Shown here piece by piece: positions 1 to 6,377 of a stretch of 12,261 bases of DNA; within the stretch, counting starts at the first letter, position 1; every line of letters starts with the position of its first letter. The stretch covers positions 1 through 12,261 of the forward strand of contig JANSYB010000019.1 in NCBI GenBank assembly GCA_024742655.1. Reading direction: 5' to 3'. The stretch comes from Paracoccaceae bacterium. GTDB taxonomy: Bacteria; Pseudomonadota; Alphaproteobacteria; Rhodobacterales; Rhodobacteraceae. The notes under the pieces were generated by a model. It had not been told where the DNA came from. It saw only the letters and a list, made by a program, of their open reading frames with translations, and did no database searches. The position numbers were made by a program, and so were the translations under genes.

Positions 1-742
1 ACTGAACGACATGGGGCGGCGCAACGCGCTGTCCGAGGCGATGCTGGAGGCGCTTGGCACGGCCTTTGCGCAGGCGGGGCAGGATCCGGCGGTGCGCGTG
101 ATCGTTCTGGCGGCCAACGGGCCGGCCTTCTGCGCGGGCCATGACCTGAAGGAAATGACCGCAGGGCGGGCCGGTGCGGATGGGGGTCAGGCCTATTTTG
201 CGCGCGTCATGGCGCAATGCTCGGGCGTGATGCAGGGGATCGTCAATTGCCCCAAGCCCGTGATCGCCGAGGTCACGGGCGTCGCCACCGCGGCGGGCTG
301 TCAGCTGGTGGCAAGCTGCGATCTGGCCGTGGCCGCCGACACCGCGCAGTTCAGCACGCCCGGGGTGCATATCGGGCTGTTCTGCTCGACACCCATGGTG
401 GCCCTGTCGCGCAACGTCGCGGGCAAGCATGCGATGGAAATGCTGCTGACCGGAGACATGACCCCGGCGGCGCGCGCCGCCGAGATCGGGCTGGTCAACC
501 ATGCCGTCGCGCCCGAGGCGTTGCGTGACACCACGATGCAGATGGCACGCAAGATCGCCTCGAAATCCAGCATGACACTCGCCACTGGCAAACGTGCCTT
601 TTACGCGCAGCGCGAAATGCCGTTGGCGCAGGCCTATGATTACGCCTCGGGCGTGATGGTCGAGAACATGCTGGCCCTTGACGCGCAGGAAGGCATCGGC
701 GCCTTCATCGAGAAACGTGCGCCGCAATGGCAGGACGCCTGA
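1..742 (+). CDS. Enoyl-CoA hydratase/isomerase family protein, ECHDC3-like, 5' end cut off
   Basis: This is a crotonase-fold protein whose N-terminus lies outside the window. The frame is open from position 2 (L-N-D before the first visible Met at 11), and LND-MGRRNALS aligns with the usual N-terminal crotonase stretch of the LNRPxxRNAL type, so Met at 11 is internal and not a start. Landmarks, counted from that Met, are the oxyanion-hole segment FCAGHDLKEM (40-49), AAGCQLVASCD (94-104) and FSTPGVHIGLFCSTP (114-128). The wording of these motifs resembles the ECHDC3 branch. The two glutamates that catalyse hydration in classical enoyl-CoA hydratase (Glu144 and Glu164 in the rat enzyme) are Gln98 and Gly118 here, so ordinary hydratase chemistry is unlikely. 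The physiological reaction of this branch is not well defined. It converges on the next gene, with only one base between the two stop codons. Family certain; substrate unknown. Confidence 0.9.
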   Translation, partial: LNDMGRRNALSEAMLEALGTAFAQAGQDPAVRVIVLAANGPAFCAGHDLKEMTAGRAGADGGQAYFARVMAQCSGVMQGIVNCPKPVIAEVTGVATAAGCQLVASCDLAVAADTAQFSTPGVHIGLFCSTPMVALSRNVAGKHAMEMLLTGDMTPAARAAEIGLVNHAVAPEALRDTTMQMARKIASKSSMTLATGKRAFYAQREMPLAQAYDYASGVMVENMLALDAQEGIGAFIEKRAPQWQDA

Positions 743-743
743 A

Positions 744-1559
744 TTAGGCCTGGCTGCCCTGGCGGTCGCGCCATTCCAGCGCGGCCTTCAGCCCGCTTTC
801 CTTGCGGATGCGGTTGAACTCCAGCCGTTCGGGCGACTGGTCGGCCTCGATCCCGATGCCGACCTCCAGCGCCTCGGCCAGTGCCTCGCGCATCCGGGCC
901 AATTCGTAACTGCGATTGACGGCGCGCTTGGTCTTTTGCACCGAAGGGGCCGACGCGCTGGTGATTTGTGCCGCCAGCGACAGCGCGGTGTCGAGCACGG
1001 AGTCCTCGGGCACCACGCGATTGAGAAGCCCCATCTCGAAACAGCGCCGCGCCGGGATGCGATCATTGCCGGTCAACAGCAGCTCCTTGGCCTGCTTGGG
1101 GCCCGTCACGTAAGGCGCCAGCATCGCCACGATGCCCGAGCCGAACCGCACCTCGGGTTCGCCCATCAGCGTGTCGCCCCCCGCCACCGCCAGATCGCAG
1201 GCCATCAGCAGTTCGAGCGCGCCGGCAATGCAGAACCCGTGCGCGGCGGCAATGGTGGGCTTGGGACTGTCCCAGAACTGCATGATGAAATCGAAATCCG
1301 TGGTCAGAACCTTGCGCCATTCCGCTTCGGTGGTGATGTTCTTGGCGGCACTTTCCTTCATGTCGAAGCCGGCCGAAAAACAACGCCCGGCGCCGTGCAC
1401 CACGATGGCCAGCACCGCCGGATCGGACTGGAATTCCTGCATCGCCGCATGCGTGGCGGTGATCAGCTCTGAATTGAACGCGTTCATCACGCGCGGGCGG
1501 TTGAAGGTCAGGATCCCGGTGCGGCCCCGGATCTCGGTCAGGATCGGCGCGTCGGTCAT
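744..1559 (-). CDS. Enoyl-CoA hydratase/isomerase (crotonase) family protein
   Basis: A complete crotonase of 271 residues, typical for the family. I chose the start at 1559 (MTDAPILTEIRG) because an AAGAGG ribosome-binding site lies seven bases upstream and the family's beta-strand begins here; a longer frame to 1676 adds Arg-rich sequence with no family match. Seen: LTFNRPRVMNAFNS (17-30), oxyanion-hole segment CFSAGFDMKES (60-70), AGALELLMACD (112-122) and GEPEVRFGSG (133-142). Both positions matching the catalytic glutamates are present, Glu116 and Glu136, 20 residues apart as in rat enoyl-CoA hydratase, so hydratase or dehydratase activity on an acyl-CoA is plausible. It is divergent from the acyl-CoA synthetase at 1778, which could supply its substrate after further oxidation. 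The exact substrate (fatty, aryl or carnitine-type acyl-CoA) cannot be read from the sequence. Confidence 0.92.
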   Translation of the reverse strand: MTDAPILTEIRGRTGILTFNRPRVMNAFNSELITATHAAMQEFQSDPAVLAIVVHGAGRCFSAGFDMKESAAKNITTEAEWRKVLTTDFDFIMQFWDSPKPTIAAAHGFCIAGALELLMACDLAVAGGDTLMGEPEVRFGSGIVAMLAPYVTGPKQAKELLLTGNDRIPARRCFEMGLLNRVVPEDSVLDTALSLAAQITSASAPSVQKTKRAVNRSYELARMREALAEALEVGIGIEADQSPERLEFNRIRKESGLKAALEWRDRQGSQA

Positions 1560-1598
1560 GGCGTGGCCTCTTGGATTTGCGTCGCCGAAGCTTAAGGC

Positions 1599-1612
1599 GT
1601 TTCGCACGAAAC
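1599..1612. promoter_or_regulatory. 14-bp palindrome, candidate operator for the crotonase gene
   Basis: GTTTCG-CA-CGAAAC is an inverted repeat with 6-bp arms and a 2-bp centre, located 40 bases upstream of the crotonase start at 1559 inside the 218-bp divergent region. This size and shape fit a dimeric repressor site (TetR- or GntR-like), but no regulator gene is adjacent in the window. The palindrome is seen directly; the operator role is inferred. Confidence 0.35.
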
Positions 1613-1687
1613 CTGAAAGACGGATTTTCGCGACACGCGGCGCGCACCGGCGATGCGCCCGATGTCGTGGCACCAAAAAACCACGCC

Positions 1688-1717
1688 ATTGCGCAATTTC
1701 GGCGGGGCGATATTTTT
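1688..1717 (+). promoter_or_regulatory. Candidate promoter of the acyl-CoA synthetase gene, with 10-bp palindrome
   Basis: A TTGCGC hexamer (1689-1694) lies 16 bases before TATTTT (1711-1716), a reasonable sigma70-like pair on the plus strand that would give a leader of about 55 bases before the ATG at 1778. The -35 hexamer sits inside the perfect palindrome ATTGCGCAAT (1688-1697), so a regulator bound there would overlap the -35 element. The rest of the divergent region 1560-1777 also holds a 5-bp inverted repeat, CGTGG (1666-1670) with CCACG (1681-1685); I see no small gene in it. Confidence 0.35.
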
Positions 1718-1777
1718 CATGGACCTACCGGGGCTTTTGTCCTTGATTGAGCCGGGCGAACAGACCGGACCCATGCC

Positions 1778-3862
1778 ATGGCGGATCACAGGCTCGACAT
1801 TCTTTTGAACCCACGCTCGGTGGCCATTGTCGGGGCGTCCGACAGGCCCGGCAGCAACGGGCTGGCCATGGTCCGGATGGCCCGTCTGGACGGGTTCGAC
1901 GGAGAGGTGCTTCCCGTCAACCCGCGGCTCAAGACGCTGGAGGGCGCGACCTGCTATCCCGACCTCGCCTCCCTGCCGCAGGTGCCCGATCACGTGGTGA
2001 TCGGGGTGGCCAGCCGATTTGTCGAGGACGTTCTGGATCAGGCGATCGCACTTGGGGTGCGGTCGGCCACGATCTTCGCGTCGCTTTACCTCGATGATGA
2101 CAGCACCCCGGCGCTGCCCGCGCGGGTGCGGCACAAGGCGCGCGCGGCTGGCATGGCGCTGTGCGGGGCCAATTGCATGGGGTTCTACACGCCGCATAAC
2201 GGGTTGCGCGTGGCCAGCATGCCCTCGCCGCCGGGTATCCGGCGGGGTGGCATCGCGTGGATCGCGCAATCGGGTTCGGCCTTCGGGGCATTGGCGCATA
2301 ACGACAGACGGCTTGGCTTTTCGCTCTGTGTCTCTACCGGGATGGAACTGGTCACGACGGTGGCCGATTACATGGACTGGGCGCTGGAGCAGCCTGAAAC
2401 AAGGGTGATCGGCCTCTTTCTGGAGACGGTGCGCGACCCGGCCGCCTTCGTGGCGGCACTGGACAAGGCGCGCGTGGCACAGACCCCGGTGGTCGTTCTC
2501 AAGGTGGGCCGGACCGAGAAAAGCGCCCAGATGGCCGTGTCCCATACCGGGGCTATCGCGGGCAACGACGCGGCCTATGACGCGCTGTTTCGCAAATACG
2601 GCGTGACCCGCGTGGCCGACATGGATGAAATGGCCGCAACGCTGGCGATGTTCGACACCCCGCGCCGGGTGGCGCCGGGCCTGCTGGGCACGGTGCACGA
2701 TTCCGGGGGGGAGCGCGAACTGGTCGTCGATATCGCGGAGGATATCGGCCTGGAGTTCGCCGAGCTGAGGCCCGCCACCTGCACCGAGATCGCCCGTCAC
2801 CTCGAACCCGGCTTGCACCCCGAAAACCCGCTGGACGCTTATGGTACCGGCAATGATCTCGTGCCCCGCAACGCCGCGATGATCGCGGCGCTGGTCAATG
2901 ACCCCGACGTGGCGATGGGGATGTTCATGTCCGACCCGCGCGACGGCTATGACTATGCCGGGCAATATGTCGAGGGGCTGGTGCAGGCCGCGGGCCGGAC
3001 CGACAAGGCGCTGGCGCTGGTGACCAACTACTCGATGACCGATGAACGCGCCTTTGCGCAGGATCTGCTGGCGCATGGCATCCCGCTTATTCGCGGCACG
3101 CGCAACGCGCTGCTGGCGGCGCGTCACGTGATGGACTGGCGCGATCATCTGGCCCGGCCCGCGCCGACACCCGTGCCCTTGCCGGAGGCGCAGCACTGGC
3201 GCGCGCGGCTGACAACCGGTGCGCCGCTGTCGGAACAGGACGGTCTGGGCATGCTGGCCGATTTCGGTCTCGACGCCCCGCGCATGGCGCAGGTCGGATC
3301 CGAGGATGATCTGGACGCCGCGCTGGCGCAGCTGCGTTTCCCCGTGGTGCTGAAAACCGCCGAGGATTACGCGCACAAAAGCGATGTCGGGGGCGTGGTC
3401 CTGAACCTTGTCGATGCGCAGGCGGCCGCGCGGGCCTATACAGAGATGGCGGCCCGGTTGGGTCCACGGGCGCTGTTCGCCGAAATGGCGCCCAAGGGGA
3501 CGGAACTGGCGCTTGGCGCGGTCTGGGATGACGGGTTCGGCCCGGTGGTTCTGATCTCGGCCGGTGGGGTGCTGATGGAACTGCTGCACGATAGCGTGGC
3601 GGCCCTTGCCCCGTTTGACGAGGCCGAGGCGCGGCGCCTGCTGACCGGGTTGCGCGTGATGCGGTTGCTCGAGGGCTATCGCGGACAGCCGCCCGCCGAT
3701 TTTGAGGCGCTCGCCGCGCGGATCGCGGCATTCTCGCGGATGGTGGCCGCCCTTGGCCCGGCCTGCCGCGAGATCGACATCAACCCGCTCGTCGTCACCG
3801 AAGAGGGCGCGATGGCGCTCGATTGTCTGGTGGTGCCGGCCGGGGCGGGCCCGGGCGACTGA
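1778..3862 (+). CDS. ADP-forming acyl-CoA synthetase (acetate-CoA ligase family), single-chain alpha-beta fusion
   Basis: Makes an acyl-CoA from a carboxylate, CoA and ATP with release of ADP and phosphate, through a phosphohistidine intermediate, as in the NDP-forming acyl-CoA synthetase/succinyl-CoA synthetase superfamily. Of its 694 residues, 1-130 form a CoA-binding Rossmann domain (LNPRSVAIVGASDRPGSNG at 10-28). Residues about 150-460 form the two ligase-CoA domains, with the family motif VSHTGAIAG placing the predicted phosphorylated histidine at His256. Residues about 480-690 are an ATP-grasp domain with HKSDVGGV (533-540), ISAGGVLMEL (593-602) and EIDINPLVV (665-673). All expected landmarks are present, so the enzyme looks intact. 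ATG at 1778 gives the normal family N-terminus, although its ribosome-binding site is weak. Divergent from a crotonase gene, it probably feeds an acid into a CoA-linked degradation route. The acid is unknown. Confidence 0.93.
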   Translation: MADHRLDILLNPRSVAIVGASDRPGSNGLAMVRMARLDGFDGEVLPVNPRLKTLEGATCYPDLASLPQVPDHVVIGVASRFVEDVLDQAIALGVRSATIFASLYLDDDSTPALPARVRHKARAAGMALCGANCMGFYTPHNGLRVASMPSPPGIRRGGIAWIAQSGSAFGALAHNDRRLGFSLCVSTGMELVTTVADYMDWALEQPETRVIGLFLETVRDPAAFVAALDKARVAQTPVVVLKVGRTEKSAQMAVSHTGAIAGNDAAYDALFRKYGVTRVADMDEMAATLAMFDTPRRVAPGLLGTVHDSGGERELVVDIAEDIGLEFAELRPATCTEIARHLEPGLHPENPLDAYGTGNDLVPRNAAMIAALVNDPDVAMGMFMSDPRDGYDYAGQYVEGLVQAAGRTDKALALVTNYSMTDERAFAQDLLAHGIPLIRGTRNALLAARHVMDWRDHLARPAPTPVPLPEAQHWRARLTTGAPLSEQDGLGMLADFGLDAPRMAQVGSEDDLDAALAQLRFPVVLKTAEDYAHKSDVGGVVLNLVDAQAAARAYTEMAARLGPRALFAEMAPKGTELALGAVWDDGFGPVVLISAGGVLMELLHDSVAALAPFDEAEARRLLTGLRVMRLLEGYRGQPPADFEALAARIAAFSRMVAALGPACREIDINPLVVTEEGAMALDCLVVPAGAGPGD

Positions 3863-3874
3863 CCGCGCGGGGCG

Positions 3875-4621
3875 TCAGCCGTCGCTGCGTCCGAGATCAA
3901 AATCCGGCAGGCTGTCCAGAGCGTCCTTGAGGGCTGCACCCCAGTCATCCGCGATCTGGCGGAAATAGGGGTCGCTCAACTCGATCCGGCCATTCGCGCC
4001 GGTGGTCAGGCTGTCGGTTTCGTAGAGGTGGAAATCGAACGGTGCCCCCACGGTCAGGTTGGCCTTGAGCGTGGAATCAAAGCTGACCAGAAGCAGTTTC
4101 ATCGCCGATTCGAAGCTCATCTTCGGGTCATAGGCCCGCACGAGGATGGGGCGGCCATACTTGGTCTCGCCGATCTGGAAAAACGGCGTGTCGCCGCCCG
4201 CCTCGATGAAATTGCCCTCGGGATAGATCAGGAACAGGCGCGGCGGCCCGCCGGCGATCTGCCCGCCAAGGATCAGTGTCGCCTTGAAGGCGCTTTCGGC
4301 CTCCTGGCCCTGCGCGTCGTGCTTGGCGATCACCTCGCGCAGGGTGTCGGCGACAAGGCGCGCGGCCTGGAACATCGACGGCACGCCGAGCAGGGAGGGG
4401 TTGCGCTCCTCATGCGATTTGGTGCGTTCCTCCAGCAGGCTGACGACCGCCTGCGTGGTGGCCAGGTTGCCCGAGGACAAAAGCGTGATGACACGGTCGC
4501 CCGGGGCGTCCCACAGGCTCATCTTGCGAAAGGTCGAAATGTTGTCCAGCCCGGCATTGGTGCGGGTGTCGGACATGAAGACCAGCCCCCGGTCAAGCAT
4601 CATTCCAACGCAATATGTCAT
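3875..4621 (-). CDS. anbu: Anbu, bacterial proteasome-like N-terminal threonine hydrolase
   Basis: A 248-residue member of the Ntn-hydrolase (proteasome beta/HslV) superfamily, Anbu branch. The start at 4621 gives MTYCVGMMLDRG. Removal of Met would expose Thr1; in that numbering Asp17, Arg19 and Lys32 sit almost exactly where proteasome catalytic residues do (Thr1, Asp17, Lys33). Family marks: SDTRTNAGLDNIST (17-30), LLSSGNLATTQ (47-57) and FFQIGETKYGRPIL (147-160). Longer upstream frames overlap the transglutaminase gene and lack homology, and a GAGG site five bases before ATG 4621 overlaps that gene's TGA. It is last in a four-gene operon, seven bases after the transglutaminase-like gene, an arrangement recurrent for Anbu. 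Known members form open, lock-washer-like oligomers, and their natural substrate is unsettled. No HslU, Mpa or other unfoldase is in the window, so it may act on small peptides or tags. Identity is secure; function is inferred. Confidence 0.93.
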   Translation of the reverse strand: MTYCVGMMLDRGLVFMSDTRTNAGLDNISTFRKMSLWDAPGDRVITLLSSGNLATTQAVVSLLEERTKSHEERNPSLLGVPSMFQAARLVADTLREVIAKHDAQGQEAESAFKATLILGGQIAGGPPRLFLIYPEGNFIEAGGDTPFFQIGETKYGRPILVRAYDPKMSFESAMKLLLVSFDSTLKANLTVGAPFDFHLYETDSLTTGANGRIELSDPYFRQIADDWGAALKDALDSLPDFDLGRSDG

Positions 4622-4628
4622 GGTCGCC

Positions 4629-5426
4629 TCACTGCTGGGATACGTCGATCTGAACCTCGAGCACCTCACCCGCGCCCCCGATCCGTGTCCCTGATACGGG
4701 CGCTGCATCGGAATAGTCCAGCCCCGTTGCAACGCGCACGTATCGCGTGTCGGGCGATATCGCGTTGGAGACGTCGAACCCGACCCAGCCAATACCCTCG
4801 ACATGGGCCTCGGCCCAGGCATGCATGGCGTCCTGCGTGGTGCGGTCGTCCAGCATCAGGTAACCCGACACGTAGCGAGAGGGAATGCCCGCCTGGCGCG
4901 CGCAGGCGATGAAGACATGGGTGTGATCCTGACAGACCCCGCGCCCCGCGGTGACGGCGTCTTCGGCACTCCAGCAGGGTTCGGAACTGCCGACCTCGTA
5001 GGCGATCGTGTCGCGGATACGGGCCGACAGGGCATGCAGCCAATCCAGCGTGGGCGCGGCGGGCACCGAGCGTGTCAGCTCGCGCAGCCCGGCGCGAATA
5101 TCCGTGCGCGGGGTCGATGTCAGATATAGCCAGAGCGGCGCAGGCCCGCGGTGGCGGCCCACCACGCCATGCGTATCGCTGAGCGTGACATGCCCGTCGC
5201 AGATCACCTCGATTTCGGTGGCATCACGATCAAAGCTGATCAACTCGGTGGTGTTGTGGTGATGGTCCTCGAAACTCAGTTCGATCTTGCCGCCGACCAC
5301 CCGTGTCGTCCAATCCAGCACCTTTTGCTGGTGCGAGGATTTGGGCGTCTTGCGCACCTGTTGCAGCGCATAGGTGACCGGCATCTCGAACCGGTAGCGC
5401 GTGGTATGATGGATTTTCAGTTTCAT
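4629..5426 (-). CDS. Transglutaminase-like cysteine peptidase family protein
   Basis: A 265-residue cytosolic protein with no signal peptide. Residues 1-80 match the N-terminal beta domain of bacterial transglutaminase-like proteins (MKLKIHHTTRYRFEMPVTYA). The papain-like core follows, with a complete catalytic triad: Cys165 in GRGVCQDHTHVF, His202 in MHAWAEAHVEG and Asp218 in WVGFDVSN. Bacterial members mostly act as amide or isopeptide hydrolases rather than cross-linkers, so hydrolysis or transfer of a peptide-like bond is expected. Two starts are possible. ATG 5438 (MSERMKLK) overlaps the upstream alpha-E stop in ATGAGTGA; ATG 5426 begins where family homology begins, and I chose it. Either way translation is probably coupled to the alpha-E gene, and anbu follows after seven bases. 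Confidence 0.92.
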   Translation of the reverse strand: MKLKIHHTTRYRFEMPVTYALQQVRKTPKSSHQQKVLDWTTRVVGGKIELSFEDHHHNTTELISFDRDATEIEVICDGHVTLSDTHGVVGRHRGPAPLWLYLTSTPRTDIRAGLRELTRSVPAAPTLDWLHALSARIRDTIAYEVGSSEPCWSAEDAVTAGRGVCQDHTHVFIACARQAGIPSRYVSGYLMLDDRTTQDAMHAWAEAHVEGIGWVGFDVSNAISPDTRYVRVATGLDYSDAAPVSGTRIGGAGEVLEVQIDVSQQ

Positions 5427-5430
5427 CCGC

Positions 5431-6372
5431 TCACTCATAGAACCTGAAATCCACCTCGATCTGGCGGGCCACTTCGGAAAGGTGGACCAGAACGCTCTGG
5501 ATGAATTCATGCAGCCCGTAATCGAAGATGGCCGAGACGTCATGGGTCAGATACCGGGTCTGCAATTCCGTCACCTTTTCAAGCGAGCGCGCGCGTGTGC
5601 GATTGCCCGCGTTCAAGTAGCGCAGGTTATCCGTCAGCTTGTCGGCGCAAAACGCAAGGCTGCGTGGCATCCGCTTGTCCAGGATCAGAAAGTGCACGAT
5701 CTGGCGCGGCCCGCCCGTGGCGCCGTATTCCATGCGGAAGCCGCCATTGGCCGACACCGCGCGCAGGATGCTTTCCCAGTGCACGTTGTCGATCTTGGTG
5801 CCGACCGCGCTGACCGAGGGCAGCAGCACATAATATTTCACATCGACGATGCGCGCGGTGTAGTCGGCGCGCTCCAGAAAGGTGCCGATGCGCAGGAAAT
5901 CGAAGATCTCGTTGCGCATCATCGTGCCGTGCATCATGCCGCGCACAAGTGCTGTGTGCTGGCGGATCGTGCGCAGCACGGCGGGCAGGTCGCGCTCGGC
6001 CAGCTTGCGGGCCAGGATACGGTTGCTGGTCATGTAGGTGGCGTTGACCGCCTCCCAGACCTCGCCGGTGATGGCGGTGCGCACCAGCCGCGCGTTCTGG
6101 CGCGCCGCGTCGATGCTGGAGCGGATCGAGGAGGGGTTGTCGCGGCTGCGCAGCATCCAGTTCAGCGCGGCCTCCTTGGTCAGGCTTTCGTTGTTGGCAA
6201 GGAACGCATCGTACACCCCGGCCGATTGCAGGACCGAGGCCCATTCCTCGTCACTGTCGCCCAACCGGGTCAGCGCGATGCGCTGGCCGGTTTCGATCAG
6301 GCGCGCGGTGTTCTCGGCGCGCTCGAGATAGCGCGACATCCAGAACAGCCCGTTGGCGGTCTTGCCCAGCAT
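5431..6372 (-). CDS. Alpha-E domain-containing protein (COG2307 type)
   Basis: A 313-residue, predicted all-helical protein of the alpha-E family, which is almost always encoded beside circularly permuted ATP-grasp proteins and often beside transglutaminase-like proteins and Anbu. The N-terminus MLGKTANGLFWMSRYLERAE is typical. A signature motif occurs twice: YLERAENTARLIE (15-27) and FLERADYTARIVD (165-177), about 150 residues apart, which suggests an internal duplication with charged, possibly ligand-binding helices. No enzymatic activity is established for the family; a role as partner or substrate-holder for the ATP-grasp protein is inference. A GGAGG ribosome-binding site lies within the last codons of the upstream gene, whose TAG is only five bases before this ATG, so the two are translationally linked. 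No membrane segment or signal peptide is seen. Confidence 0.92.
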   Translation of the reverse strand: MLGKTANGLFWMSRYLERAENTARLIETGQRIALTRLGDSDEEWASVLQSAGVYDAFLANNESLTKEAALNWMLRSRDNPSSIRSSIDAARQNARLVRTAITGEVWEAVNATYMTSNRILARKLAERDLPAVLRTIRQHTALVRGMMHGTMMRNEIFDFLRIGTFLERADYTARIVDVKYYVLLPSVSAVGTKIDNVHWESILRAVSANGGFRMEYGATGGPRQIVHFLILDKRMPRSLAFCADKLTDNLRYLNAGNRTRARSLEKVTELQTRYLTHDVSAIFDYGLHEFIQSVLVHLSEVARQIEVDFRFYE

Positions 6373-6377
6373 GGCGC

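Noticed and set aside
1592..3589. A 665-codon open frame on the minus strand, opposite the acyl-CoA synthetase
   Set aside because: It is an antisense shadow produced by high GC at third positions. Its translation is rich in His, Arg, Gln and Gly with no domain, while the plus strand encodes an intact known enzyme.
3859..3879. CTGAC/GTCAG inverted repeat between the acyl-CoA synthetase and anbu, as a two-way terminator
   Set aside because: Only a 5-bp stem, mostly made by the two convergent stop codons themselves, and no T-run on either side.
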